A stretch of 35,919 nucleotides of DNA from Limisphaerales bacterium (GCA_003134375.1 PLAY01000028.1:1-35919); one strand, 5' to 3'. Counted from the first letter of the stretch, positions 21,145 through 30,293 are shown. Program-made: numbers and translations. The notes: generated by a model from the sequence alone, not told the origin.

Positions 21145-21768
21145 ATGAACTCCGGCGGAAACTTCAACTCCATCGCTCCCGGCGTCAGCATCGGTCACGT
21201 GCATCTCAAAGTGGCCGACCTGGAACGCGCGCTGGGATTTTACTGTGGCGTCCTGGGCTTTGAACTCACGCAGCGCTTCGGGACGCAGGCGGCGTTTGTT
21301 TCCTCCGGCGGCTATCATCATCACATCGGCCTGAACACCTGGGAAAGTCGCGGCGGTTCGCCTCCACCGCCTAACGCGACCGGCTTGTATCATCTGGCGA
21401 TTCTCTATCCCACCCGCGCCCTGCTCGCCGACGCGCTGCGCCGCCTGCTTGCGGCGGGCATCGAGATTGACGGCGCAGCCGATCACGGTGTAAGCGAGGC
21501 GATTTATTTGCGCGACCCGGACGGCAACGGCGTGGAGCTTTACCGGGACCGCCCGAAGGAACAATGGCCGCGCACGCCGGACGGCGGCCTGGCGATGTTC
21601 ACACACCCTCTGGATTTGGAAAAACTGCTCACGGAGCTGCCGAACGGTGCCAGCCGCACCACTCCCGCAGATACTGACGCAGCAAGTTTTGCGAAAACTC
21701 CGCTATCTCCACCCGCTGCGGCCAAACAGTCCGTTGAAAAAGTAGCCGCCGACGTGAGTCGGCGCTAA
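21145..21768 (+). CDS. VOC/glyoxalase superfamily protein (catechol-dioxygenase-like)
   Basis: 207 aa. The vicinal-oxygen-chelate fold is shown by IGHVHLKVADLERALGFYCGVLGFEL, YHHHIGLNTWES, LYHLAILYP and IYLRDPDGNGVELYRDRP, giving His/His/Glu metal ligands, as in CatE-like extradiol dioxygenases or glyoxalases. The domain ends near residue 155; the remaining tail is low-complexity, and its last residues (VAADVSRR) are encoded in the left arm of an inverted repeat (21742-21765), so the natural stop seems to have been replaced by one supplied by the repeat. Confidence 0.88.
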   Translation: MNSGGNFNSIAPGVSIGHVHLKVADLERALGFYCGVLGFELTQRFGTQAAFVSSGGYHHHIGLNTWESRGGSPPPPNATGLYHLAILYPTRALLADALRRLLAAGIEIDGAADHGVSEAIYLRDPDGNGVELYRDRPKEQWPRTPDGGLAMFTHPLDLEKLLTELPNGASRTTPADTDAASFAKTPLSPPAAAKQSVEKVAADVSRR

Positions 21769-21819
21769 TCTTCCTTCGATTTTCATGGGGAATTTGCGCC
21801 GACTCATGTCGGCGGCTAC
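21742..21819. repeat. 24-bp inverted repeat overlapping the VOC gene end
   Basis: The left arm 21742-21765 (GTAGCCGCCGACGTGAG...) and the right arm 21796-21819 (...CTCATGTCGGCGGCTAC) are reverse complements with one mismatch; the loop is 30 bp. It lies between the convergent VOC and Rieske genes and could also serve as a bidirectional 3' structure. It looks like one of the dispersed repeat families of this genome. Confidence 0.9.
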
Positions 21820-21841
21820 GAGAGGAAGATTTTTTGGGCTG

Positions 21842-22204
21842 CTACAGATCATCATGTTTCGGAGGCGGAATCGCTGGAATCGAAGGCGCGTCCGACACAA
21901 AGATAAAGCCATCCTGAATCTTGACGTCATGCACCGCCTGCCGCACCCCGAGCTCCAGGGGCATGTTACCGGTCGCAATGTCGAATTTCCAGCCGTGCCA
22001 TGGACACACGACGCGCAGCACCCCGTCGGCTCCGCGTTCGACGTTTCCTTCGGCCAGCGGGCCGCCCTCGTGGGGGCATGTGCCGCAGAGCGCGGTGATT
22101 TTTCCTCCGTAATGAAACAGGGCGACATTCTGCCCCGCGACCGTCACGGCCTTTTGCGTTCCTTCCGGAAGTTCGGAAACGGCAATGGTCTTCGTGTAGT
22201 TCAT
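21842..22204 (-). CDS. Rieske [2Fe-2S] ferredoxin-like protein
   Basis: 120-aa stand-alone Rieske domain. Cluster ligands are in GTCPHEGGPL (C43, H45) and VVCPWHGWKFD (C67, H70). It resembles the small ferredoxin of ring-hydroxylating dioxygenases or NirD-like proteins. Electron transfer to a partner oxygenase is the usual role; no oxygenase alpha subunit is in the window. It lies downstream of the cupin gene and the thiC-tail remnant on the same strand. Confidence 0.94.
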   Translation of the reverse strand: MNYTKTIAVSELPEGTQKAVTVAGQNVALFHYGGKITALCGTCPHEGGPLAEGNVERGADGVLRVVCPWHGWKFDIATGNMPLELGVRQAVHDVKIQDGFIFVSDAPSIPAIPPPKHDDL

Positions 22205-22229
22205 GATGTTGTTGTTTGCGGGCGGTGCA

Positions 22230-22343
22230 TCACGCTATCGCGTAAAGCTCTGCCCCCTTTTCCACAAATTCGCGCGCTTTTTGTTCCATCCCGGCTTTCA
22301 GTGCCTGTGCCCCAGCCGCGCGCTGTTCCTGCTCTGGCGTCAC
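22230..22343 (-). pseudogene. Remnant of a thiC 3' end (37-codon open frame)
   Basis: On the minus strand a GTG-started 37-codon frame contains [19 protein letters not shown], the same peptide as the C-terminus of the ThiC encoded at 30321-32378, ending in TGA at nearly the same place. Many differences are silent, so it descends from a thiC coding end, either a paralogue or a foreign copy. It lies between the cupin and Rieske genes. A tiny expressed peptide is possible but unlikely. Confidence 0.75.
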
Positions 22344-22408
22344 CGGTCAAATTTCGCCGGCCTCTTAAAGCCGTAATTACGAAATCTCAGGAAAAATCCT
22401 GCTCGCAA

Positions 22409-22804
22409 TCAAGCTTGGTATTGTTCGTCGCTGACCTTTTCCATCCAGTCAACCACCTTGCCGTCGAGTGCTTCTTGAATGGCGATGTGCATCATGGCCG
22501 TTTTCGGCGCGGCACGGTGCCAATGTTTCTCGCCCGGCGGAAACCAGATTACGTCACCCGGCCGGATTTCTTCGATCGGGCCGCCCCAGCGCTGCACGCG
22601 TCCGCAGCCAGCGGTCACGATCAGTGTCTGCCCCAGCGGATGGGTGTGCCACGCTGTCCGGGCACCGGGCTCGAACGTGACGATTGCGCCGGTAACACGT
22701 GCGGGATCACTTCCCTTAAACGGCGAGTCAATGCGCACCGTGCCGGTAAACCAGTCGGCTGGTCCTTTGTTGGAAGGCTGTGAGCCACTTCGTTTGATTT
22801 CCAT
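22409..22804 (-). CDS. Cupin domain protein (mandelonitrile lyase/carboxymuconolactone-associated type)
   Basis: 131-aa single-domain cupin. Motif 1 is [18 protein letters not shown] (H53, H55, Q59) and motif 2 GEKHWHRA (H94, H96), with the family-typical start [10 protein letters not shown]. Relatives include bacterial cupin hydroxynitrile lyases and cupins found with carboxymuconolactone decarboxylases and aldo/keto reductases. The upstream same-strand aldo/keto reductase fits that company, though an ACCACGGATG repeat lies between. Confidence 0.9.
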   Translation of the reverse strand: MEIKRSGSQPSNKGPADWFTGTVRIDSPFKGSDPARVTGAIVTFEPGARTAWHTHPLGQTLIVTAGCGRVQRWGGPIEEIRPGDVIWFPPGEKHWHRAAPKTAMMHIAIQEALDGKVVDWMEKVSDEQYQA

Positions 22805-22833
22805 ATTTTATTCCTTTTCTCCTAACTGTTTTT

Positions 22834-22963
22834 TTAACCACGGATGAACACAGATGGACACGGATGAAAAACCGTTGGCACTCATTTGTTCAGTGAACCA
22901 AATAGTTTTGCATTTATTTTCGGAATTCCAAATCCGTGTTCATCCGTGTCTATCCGTGGTTAA
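22834..22963. repeat. ACCACGGATG-type inverted repeat, copy 3
   Basis: The left arm begins TTAACCACGGATGAACACAG (22834-22853) and the right arm (22931-22963) ends TATCCGTGGTTAA. The arms contain iterated GATGNACAC units, and the loop is about 60 bp. It separates the aldo/keto reductase from the cupin gene. Confidence 0.88.
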
Positions 22964-24321
<1,358 letters not shown>

Positions 24322-24325
24322 ACTT

Positions 24326-24673
24326 ATGGACCAGTTGTTCAGAGCGCTCGACGATGCCACTCGGCGCGGCATCTTGGATCTCCTCCGGAAAGGCGACTTG
24401 GCCGCCGGCGAGATCGCCGACCGGTTCCGCATTAGCAAACCGAGCATTTCGCACCATCTGGATCTGCTGAAGCAAGCGGACTTGGTGTTGGCGGAAAAGC
24501 GCGGGCAGTATGTCATCTATTCGCTGAACACCAGCGTGCTGGATGAATGCTTGGCCTGGCTGCTGGAATTAAAAAAAAAGAAGGGAGCATCACATGAAAA
24601 CGCTGAGAAAAGAATGGCTACAATTGTTGATCCTCGCCGTCCCGTTCTGCGCCGTCGCCCTGCTTTGGGATAA
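24326..24673 (+). CDS. ArsR/SdpR family autorepressor
   Basis: 115-aa winged-helix regulator in frame as read. The core DQLFRALDDATRRGILDLL, AAGEIADRFRISKPSISHHLDLLKQADLV and KRGQYVIYSLN matches SdpR-type ArsR repressors, without obvious metal-ligand cysteines. After the helix ending LAWLLELKKKK the protein continues into a basic tail that overlaps the next gene by 80 nt. A -1 shift at the A9 run (24571-24579) would end the protein at about 90 aa at TGA 24595-24597, overlapping the SdpI ATG. Its operator lies directly upstream. Partner of SdpI in self-protection or signalling. Confidence 0.9.
   Translation: MDQLFRALDDATRRGILDLLRKGDLAAGEIADRFRISKPSISHHLDLLKQADLVLAEKRGQYVIYSLNTSVLDECLAWLLELKKKKGASHENAEKRMATIVDPRRPVLRRRPALG
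24574..24580 (+). other. Possible -1 frameshift site in sdpR
   Basis: In the reading frame, codons TTA AAA AAA AAG contain the heptamer A AAA AAG, the same as the dnaX slippery site. After a -1 shift the frame reads E-G-S-I-T and stops at TGA 24595-24597, inside the ATGA junction with the next gene. It could be programmed, transcriptional slippage, or a one-base indel in the A run. Confidence 0.45.
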
Positions 24674-25259
24674 GTTGCCCGGGCAAATGCCGATGCAGTG
24701 GGACGCCAACTTGCATCCAGTGTATTACGAACCCAAAATGCTGGCTGCGCTGGTGCTGCCGTGCACCAATGTTGCCATTGCGGTGCTGATGATGGTTTTG
24801 CCGCGCATTGATCCACGATTCGCGAGCTATGACGCAGAAACCAAGGCCAGCCTCTGGCACACGTTTTCCGTCATACGGCGGACGACCACTTTGTTCCTCT
24901 CCATCGTTGCGGTCATGGTATTGCTGATGTCGTTTCATCCGGCTTTTCCGCTCACCCCTATTCTCGTTGTCGGACTAGCCGTCCTCTTAATGATCTATGG
25001 TAACCTGCTTACCAAGCTTCGCCCGAACTGGTTCTTCGGCATCCGGACGCCTTGGACAATGGAATCGCGTGATGTCTGGGTGAAGACTCACCGGTTGGGC
25101 GGCAGATTGATGATTGGCGGCGGCTTCTGTTTTCTAGTATTGCTGGCACCACCGATACAACCCTACGGCGTCTGGGTTGTGCTGGCCGTCGCGGCTTTCA
25201 TGGCTATCGTGCCGGTCATTTACTCCTACATCGTGTGCGCTCGGTTACGGCGGGGATAA
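24594..25259 (+). CDS. SdpI/DUF1648 family membrane protein
   Basis: 221-aa integral membrane protein with about six spans (LQLLILAVPFCAVALLW, LAALVLPCTNVAIAVLMMV, TLFLSIVAVMVLLMSF, TPILVVGLAVLLMIYG, MIGGGFCFLVLL, VVLAVAAFMAIVPVIYSYIV). The DUF1648 region LPGQMPMQWDANLHPVYY is followed by the SdpI signature GNLLTKLRPNWFFGIRTPWTMES. In Bacillus, SdpI gives immunity to the SdpC toxin and sequesters SdpR. No SdpC toxin gene is seen here. The Shine-Dalgarno is GGGAG (24583-24587). Confidence 0.93.
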   Translation: MKTLRKEWLQLLILAVPFCAVALLWDKLPGQMPMQWDANLHPVYYEPKMLAALVLPCTNVAIAVLMMVLPRIDPRFASYDAETKASLWHTFSVIRRTTTLFLSIVAVMVLLMSFHPAFPLTPILVVGLAVLLMIYGNLLTKLRPNWFFGIRTPWTMESRDVWVKTHRLGGRLMIGGGFCFLVLLAPPIQPYGVWVVLAVAAFMAIVPVIYSYIVCARLRRG

Positions 25260-25322
25260 GAGACGGGCGAGTATTCGAGCGGTAGCTATAGGATTTACTG
25301 TATGCAGTTAATAGAGATTAAA

Positions 25323-26237
25323 ATGAAGCCTTTGATCTTTGCTCTCTGGGTTGTGTTTGTGTGCGGCGGTCTGAACGCGCAAACGAATGCCTGGCAGCCT
25401 TCGCCGGGACACACGCAAGTGCCGATATGGCCGGGGGCGGTGCCTGATGCGCAGCCTGTCCCGGGGCCGGAGTATGTTACGAACGTGCCGCCGACTACCG
25501 GCGTGCCGTGGGTTGCGGCATGCAACGTCTCGCAGCCTACGATGACGGTCTATTCGCCAAAGGGAACGAATACGGGTGTTGCGGTAGTCGTGTTTCCTGG
25601 TGGAGGCTACAATTGTCTGGCAATTGATATTGAAGGCACGGAGATTTGTGATTGGCTGACGTCCCGAGGCATCACGGCTGTGCTCTTGAAATACCGCGTG
25701 CCACTCAAGAAAGTGGGGCCATATTGGGAATCACCGCTGGCGTTGGAAGATGCGCAGCGGACGGTGGGGCTGGTGCGCTTTCACGCCGCCGGGTGGCATA
25801 TTGATCCGCACAAGATTGGAGTGATCGGGTTTTCGGCGGGCGGACATATGGTGGCGGCGACGAGCACGCATTTTGACAAGCGTTCGTATCCGGCGGTGGA
25901 TGCGGCGGACAAGGAAAGCTGCCGCCCGGATTTTGCGATAGCTTGTTATCCGGGACATCTGCACCACGGTGAAGATTTAAAATTGAATCCGAATGTTCCG
26001 GTTACGAGCAATACGCCACCGACATTTATAATACAGGCGGAGGATGATCATGTGGATGGTATCGAACAGTCGCTGGTTTATTACATCGGGCTGAAGAACG
26101 CCGGGGTTCCCGTGGAGATGCATTTGTATGCGCAGGGCGGGCATGGGTTTGGGCTGCGGCGCACGAAGTTTCCGGTGACGGAATGGCCCCGGTTGGTGGA
26201 GACGTGGCTGGGGACGATCGGGATGATTCCGAAGTGA
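25323..26237 (+). CDS. Secreted alpha/beta hydrolase (BD-FAE/acetylxylan esterase-like)
   Basis: 304-aa exported hydrolase. The signal peptide LIFALWVVFVCGGLNAQ is followed by a mature part starting with the WPGAVPDAQ segment typical of planctomycete/verrucomicrobial esterases. The oxyanion region is VVVFPGGGYNCLA, the nucleophile elbow GFSAGGH (serine in GxSxGG), a late acid QAEDDHVDG and the histidine in AQGGHGFGLR. It probably removes acyl groups from plant polysaccharides (inference by family). The start is ATG 25323 with a weak AGAG upstream. Confidence 0.92.
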   Translation: MKPLIFALWVVFVCGGLNAQTNAWQPSPGHTQVPIWPGAVPDAQPVPGPEYVTNVPPTTGVPWVAACNVSQPTMTVYSPKGTNTGVAVVVFPGGGYNCLAIDIEGTEICDWLTSRGITAVLLKYRVPLKKVGPYWESPLALEDAQRTVGLVRFHAAGWHIDPHKIGVIGFSAGGHMVAATSTHFDKRSYPAVDAADKESCRPDFAIACYPGHLHHGEDLKLNPNVPVTSNTPPTFIIQAEDDHVDGIEQSLVYYIGLKNAGVPVEMHLYAQGGHGFGLRRTKFPVTEWPRLVETWLGTIGMIPK

Positions 26238-26310
26238 TTCGTATCCTTTCGTGCGGTTTCACTAACTCCTTCCTGATGCAACGCAGGCGGATAGGAAAGA
26301 TTTTTAGTTT

Positions 26311-26375
26311 GGGCAGAGCGGCAGCTCTGCCCTACCAAAACCTAATCACGGTAGGGCGGCGCTGCCGCACCGCCC
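26311..26375. repeat. Imperfect palindromic element (GGGCAGAGCGGCAG type)
   Basis: The left half 26311-26336 (GGGCAGAGCGGCAGCTCTGC...) and the right half 26350-26375 (...GGCGGCGCTGCCGCACCGCCC) are imperfect reverse complements, and each half folds on itself (GGGCAGAG/CTCTGCCC; GGGCGG/CCGCCC). It lies between the hydrolase gene and a thiC-tail remnant. Confidence 0.8.
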
Positions 26376-26382
26376 ATAGCCA

Positions 26383-26420
26383 CTACGCCTTCGCGTAAAC
26401 CTCCGCGCTTTTTTCCACAA
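26383..26420 (-). pseudogene. Short remnant of a thiC 3' end
   Basis: On the minus strand this stretch reads F-V-E-K-S-A-E-V-Y-A-K-A-stop, matching the ThiC C-terminus ([12 protein letters not shown]). It shares the 17 bases CTTCGCGTAAACCTCCG exactly with the remnant at 30241-30266 (25 bases identical overall). Its left end (minus 5') overlaps the stop of the broken cupin frame. Confidence 0.65.
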
Positions 26421-26421
26421 A

Positions 26422-26640
26422 TCAACTTTTGGGCGGCCACTCCACGCCGGACAGCTCCTTCGGAAGTTGGGTGGGATCGACTGGATAAATGAGCGAGAGG
26501 TCCATCTGCGATTTTGAGCCTTGCAGGAATTCCAGTTCCTCCGGCGCGCCGATGATGAGCCAGAGCACCTCGGCGTCGGTGTCGTTGAACACCTGGCGCA
26601 ACTGGTCCGGCCCGACCAGCACGCCGCCGTAGCGCGGCAC
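26422..26640 (-). pseudogene. 5'-truncated cupin domain gene
   Basis: 72 codons opening with GTG two codons after an in-frame TAG. The peptide GGVLVGPDQLRQVFNDTDAEVLWLIIGAPEE is the C-terminal half of a cupin (the usual RQVRNDTDEEVLWLIVGAP pattern), with the metal-binding first motif missing. The 5' part is absent because the TPR gene region abuts upstream, so it is probably a decayed fragment. Confidence 0.6.
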
Positions 26641-26666
26641 GGTCTACAACTCCGCCAACCACACAA

Positions 26667-29162
26667 TTATGCACCTATCGCCAGTGTGGAGTTCGAAAGC
26701 ACATCGAACGTGTCTATCCGCGTATTCTTGATGAGGTTCATGACTGCCCCCAGTCGGTCCGGTTGGTCGAAGTCCACGGCGGATTGAATGCCGGCAGGGC
26801 GGAACCAGCGGGTTTGCAGGAAGGCACCAAGCATTTCCGCGCCGCTCTCGATGTGTAGTTCTCCTTCGGCGTCCGGTCGGGGGCGGGAGGCTAACTCGGC
26901 GGCGCGGGGATAGAGTGTCTTGAGGAGATCGCGGATCTCGGATTCCTGTGGAGAGGCGGACAATGTCTGAATGACCCGTGCCACATAGAGCGCGAAGCGG
27001 GCGCTTTGAGAACTGGGGGCTTCGACTGTTTCACCAGTATCCCTTGGCAGACCGAGAACGATACGAGCACGCTCATCGCCAAGTTGAATACCAATCCAGC
27101 CGCCACGTCCGTAGTGGCGGATTTGCTCTTCAAAATAGACCAGCGCCCTTTGCGCATCGCCGCTTGCGAGAAAGACGAGGCCGCGTGTCTCCACGAAGGC
27201 GGCAAGCAGGTCGTCGTCGATTTTGTCTTCGGGCACTTTGAGCAGTGCGGTCGCGTGGGCACAAAGCGATGACCTCTGGGTCGCGTCTTCGGCGCGCTCG
27301 GCTTGCCAGAGAGTGATCATCGCCCGTCCCAGTCGCTCGGCGACGCTCATTTCCACTATCGCACGGCCGTGCTGTGCTCGGCGGGCTTGCGGCTGTCGGT
27401 CCCCCGTCTCTCGTCTAAACGTAATAGACGGATCGGTTGTCGCCCGTTCCCACTGGTCATCAAAAACCTGCAAACGACTTCTCGCGTCTTGATTTCCTTC
27501 ATCAACCAACTCCTGTAGAATGCGTTTGGCTTCGTCTCGGAGGTCAACGTTGCGAGTTCTGGCGCTGCGGATAGACAAAGCGCGAGCCAAGCCACCCCTT
27601 GCATACCGGTCACATTCGTCGATTTCCAATGCCTTGCGATAAATGCGCTCCGCTTCGTTCGCATTGCCCATATCAATCAGTAAATCCGCCAACGCAATTC
27701 GGTTGAATATATCATTTGGAAAATCCCGGCAGGCTTGCTCATAGACCTCGCGAGCATCGTCAAATCGTTCTAATGCCCGCAACGTCTCAGCCAATCCGGT
27801 TCGGCACATCACTCTATCAGGAAAATCCCGGCAGGCTTGCTCATAGACCTCGCGAGCATCCTCAAACTGCTCCATAGCTCGCAGCGTTTCGGCCAATCCG
27901 TTTCGGCATACAGAATTGCTTGGGAAATGGCCGACGGCTTCCCGGAGCACTCCCTCGGAAGCAGTTAGATCTCCATTCTCGCGTAGAATGCGACCAAGTT
28001 CGGATCTGATGAATGGATCCCACGCGAAGCGGTGTCGTGCTTTCCAAAGGGCATTGATCGCATCACCCTCACGATGCGCGGCACAGAGCACAATAGCGTA
28101 TGAATTCCAATTGTGCGGATTCCACGGAGCCCAATACAAGGCTTCTTCCATGAGGCCGACCGCCAATCCCGCACGGCTGCGGTCAGCTTTGATGAGATTC
28201 GTCGAAAGGTTATTGAAAGCTAAGTTGATCTGTTCTGCGTCACCAGAGCTTTCAGCATAGGCACGTTGTTGGTCAAGGAACGCCTCAAACTCGGGCGTAT
28301 CGCACAGTGTTGGGTCGTTCCGAACTCGTCTCACCCAGTCTTTTGAAACTTGAACTGGGACTGGCGAAGATCTTCGCATAGGAGCGTGAGACTCATCCGT
28401 CGGTGGACGCCAGCGTGGAATTCCCGGCAACAGAGCCGTAAGCCAGTCCCGAGCATTTGATTGCTCCTGATAATGCGGCAGCAGCGGTGCAAGGTGTTCG
28501 ACCCAGTAGTTCTCGTTCCGCCGGTAGGTGGCGAACAGACTGCGCATGGTTTGCTTCCATTTGGCCTGACCGGTTCCCGGTTTGTCCGCGAGTTCTATCA
28601 ATGCTTGAAGCAGTCCCTCCGGGACACCTGAAGATTCACGATTGTCTTGCTCTGGCATTTTGCGGAAGCCGAGGATGCCGATGCCAAGAAACGGCCGCCC
28701 GGCCAACTCCTCGCCGAGGATGAGTCGCCGCCAGAGCGATGAGAATCGGTGGTCGTCCTGTGCGCGGGCGAGTGCGATGAGGTAAGCGCCTTCCGGGTCG
28801 CGGTCCGATCCTTCGTAGAAGCCATGCAGCCAAAGGCGGAGGCGTTTGTGCTGGCGACGAAGAATCTCGCCCGTCTTCGGAAGTTCCATCGCCGCGATGC
28901 CGCGGAAGTATTCCTCAAGGACGGAAACCCAGCGGTGGAGTGAAGTATTCTCCGGCACAGGACCGAGGATGTGCTTTTCCAGCCAGCCCGCCGCAGTGGT
29001 GTCGAGGGCGGCATCGCTGGGTTCGAAAAGAACATCGAGGATTTCGCCGAGCGAGAGCTGACTGGCCCCGCCCAAGGGAACGACTCCGCGCACGAGCCGG
29101 TCGAGGGCCGTGCCGGGGTCACGCGCGAAATCCTCGCGCCAGCGTTGGAGAGCTTCGTTCAT
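26667..29162 (-). CDS. Large TPR-repeat protein of unknown function
   Basis: 831 aa, cytoplasmic by appearance (no signal or membrane spans). An uncharacterised N-terminal domain (1-200; WLEKHILGPVPENTSLHRWVSVLEEYFRG-type sequence) and a linker precede a helical-repeat region (about 340-600) with clear TPR units: two consecutive units AREVYEQACRDFPxxxxxRxGLAETLRALxxFDD are almost identical, also at DNA level (27720-27860). A third domain (600-831) is unrecognised. It starts 2 nt after the stop of the 333-aa gene, so the two are translationally coupled and likely work together. A role in defence or signalling is possible but unsupported. Confidence 0.75.
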   Translation of the reverse strand: MNEALQRWREDFARDPGTALDRLVRGVVPLGGASQLSLGEILDVLFEPSDAALDTTAAGWLEKHILGPVPENTSLHRWVSVLEEYFRGIAAMELPKTGEILRRQHKRLRLWLHGFYEGSDRDPEGAYLIALARAQDDHRFSSLWRRLILGEELAGRPFLGIGILGFRKMPEQDNRESSGVPEGLLQALIELADKPGTGQAKWKQTMRSLFATYRRNENYWVEHLAPLLPHYQEQSNARDWLTALLPGIPRWRPPTDESHAPMRRSSPVPVQVSKDWVRRVRNDPTLCDTPEFEAFLDQQRAYAESSGDAEQINLAFNNLSTNLIKADRSRAGLAVGLMEEALYWAPWNPHNWNSYAIVLCAAHREGDAINALWKARHRFAWDPFIRSELGRILRENGDLTASEGVLREAVGHFPSNSVCRNGLAETLRAMEQFEDAREVYEQACRDFPDRVMCRTGLAETLRALERFDDAREVYEQACRDFPNDIFNRIALADLLIDMGNANEAERIYRKALEIDECDRYARGGLARALSIRSARTRNVDLRDEAKRILQELVDEGNQDARSRLQVFDDQWERATTDPSITFRRETGDRQPQARRAQHGRAIVEMSVAERLGRAMITLWQAERAEDATQRSSLCAHATALLKVPEDKIDDDLLAAFVETRGLVFLASGDAQRALVYFEEQIRHYGRGGWIGIQLGDERARIVLGLPRDTGETVEAPSSQSARFALYVARVIQTLSASPQESEIRDLLKTLYPRAAELASRPRPDAEGELHIESGAEMLGAFLQTRWFRPAGIQSAVDFDQPDRLGAVMNLIKNTRIDTFDVLSNSTLAIGA
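27720..27860 (-). repeat. Recent 102-bp tandem TPR duplication
   Basis: Identical 39-bp stretches at 27720-27758 and 27822-27860 are spaced 102 bp apart, exactly 34 codons or one TPR unit. It marks recent expansion of the repeat array. Confidence 0.85.
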
Positions 29163-29164
29163 GG

Positions 29165-30166
29165 TTACGGCACGTCAGCACGATACTGCAAATCCTGCTC
29201 CAGCAAATCGAAATGTCGCTGCCGGAAAGTCGCGAGTTGGGTGTCGGTGACCTCGTCGGTGATTTCGCCGACCATGGCAAAGTCGTCCAAGGTGTAGTCG
29301 AGGCGGAAGTGCAGGAGTTCCGATTTGAAGTCCATGCCGCCATCCGCAGCCAGATTGACGGTGACGCCGAATCCAAACGGATTGCTGGAAGCGGCACCTT
29401 TCGGGAATGGGAAGAAGGCAGCACCGGGGCCGGAAGCTCCACCGGCTTCAAGCACGGTTGGAACCGCCGCCCATGCGGCGATTCTGGCTTTCCGCGCCGC
29501 ACGTTCGACGCGGGAGAGATTGTAGCGGCAAAGAACCACCGGCAGAGGCTTCGAAGCTGAACCAGCGAAGTGGGAAAGACCGAGCACGTTGCGCAATTGC
29601 GTCGCCCAGTTAGAAGCTGCCAGCAATTGCTCTACTTCGTCGAACGGTGCCGCGAATGCCGGGCGGGCGTCGCGTCGTCTATTCAGTTCGTCCAGCCATT
29701 CGGCCAATCGGTCGCGCTGGTCGTCGCTGAAGGTGCCGGCTTGGCCGGGTTGTCTTGAGCGAATGAGATTGCGAAGTTCGACAGCGAGGTCGGACGGAGT
29801 ATCAAAACCCACCGGGCAACATTTGTGCAGTCCCACGATTGATTCGAGTCTCACGACATCCTGATGGGACTCGATGGTTAAATGATTGTCCTGATTTTCA
29901 GCAGCGAAGGTGGAGACACCAGGCGCGCGGCGCAGTGGAAGTGCCACTTTCTCGCTGTAGTGGTTACCGAATGTCTCCCACCACGACGGAATGTCCCATC
30001 CCGTCGGAGCCGAACCGGGCTTTTCCGTCAGGAAGGTTTGCTCACGAGGCGCAGGCAACCGCTCTTCAAGCAGGAAATTCACAGCGGGCGCGGATTCCGC
30101 AACGACCGCTGTGCGTGCGGTAGTGCGAAGGAACCCGCCGAAAGCTGCGTCACTCTGAAAAGCCAT
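29165..30166 (-). CDS. Protein of unknown function partnered with the TPR protein
   Basis: 333 aa; I do not recognise the family. No signal peptide or membrane span. Visible features are a Trp-rich segment (GWDIPSWWETFGNHYSEK), a charged central helix region (SDDQRDRLAEWLDELNRRRDARP), a basic helix (LSRVERAARKARIAAWAAVP) and a Gly/Ala-rich stretch. It is the first gene of a two-gene unit with the TPR protein (2-nt gap). The unit is bounded on both sides by remnants of the thiC 3' end (26383-26420 and 30241-30266), hinting at arrival as a block. Confidence 0.65.
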   Translation of the reverse strand: MAFQSDAAFGGFLRTTARTAVVAESAPAVNFLLEERLPAPREQTFLTEKPGSAPTGWDIPSWWETFGNHYSEKVALPLRRAPGVSTFAAENQDNHLTIESHQDVVRLESIVGLHKCCPVGFDTPSDLAVELRNLIRSRQPGQAGTFSDDQRDRLAEWLDELNRRRDARPAFAAPFDEVEQLLAASNWATQLRNVLGLSHFAGSASKPLPVVLCRYNLSRVERAARKARIAAWAAVPTVLEAGGASGPGAAFFPFPKGAASSNPFGFGVTVNLAADGGMDFKSELLHFRLDYTLDDFAMVGEITDEVTDTQLATFRQRHFDLLEQDLQYRADVP

Positions 30167-30240
30167 AATCTGGTTTAGTCTATTTGAGCTAGGCCAACCT
30201 TCGCAAGGTTGTTATTTGGCAAGCAGGACAACCGTTCAAC

Positions 30241-30266
30241 TTACGCCTTCGCGTAAACCTCCGCGC
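30241..30266 (-). pseudogene. Short remnant of a thiC 3' end
   Basis: The minus-strand reading is GAEVYAKA-stop, the ThiC C-terminus. It is identical over 25 bp to the remnant at 26384-26408 and lies only 55 bp beyond the stop of the intact thiC, in the same orientation. Confidence 0.65.
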
Positions 30267-30293
30267 CCTCAAAGCGCTGCGCGCTGGTTGATT

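Noticed and set aside
22230..22343. A functional 37-aa gene
   Set aside because: Its sequence is explained by descent from a ThiC C-terminus; the start is GTG without a ribosome binding site.
24594..25259. Killing system of the SdpABC type
   Set aside because: Only the repressor and immunity-type protein are present; no SdpA, SdpB or SdpC-like gene lies nearby.
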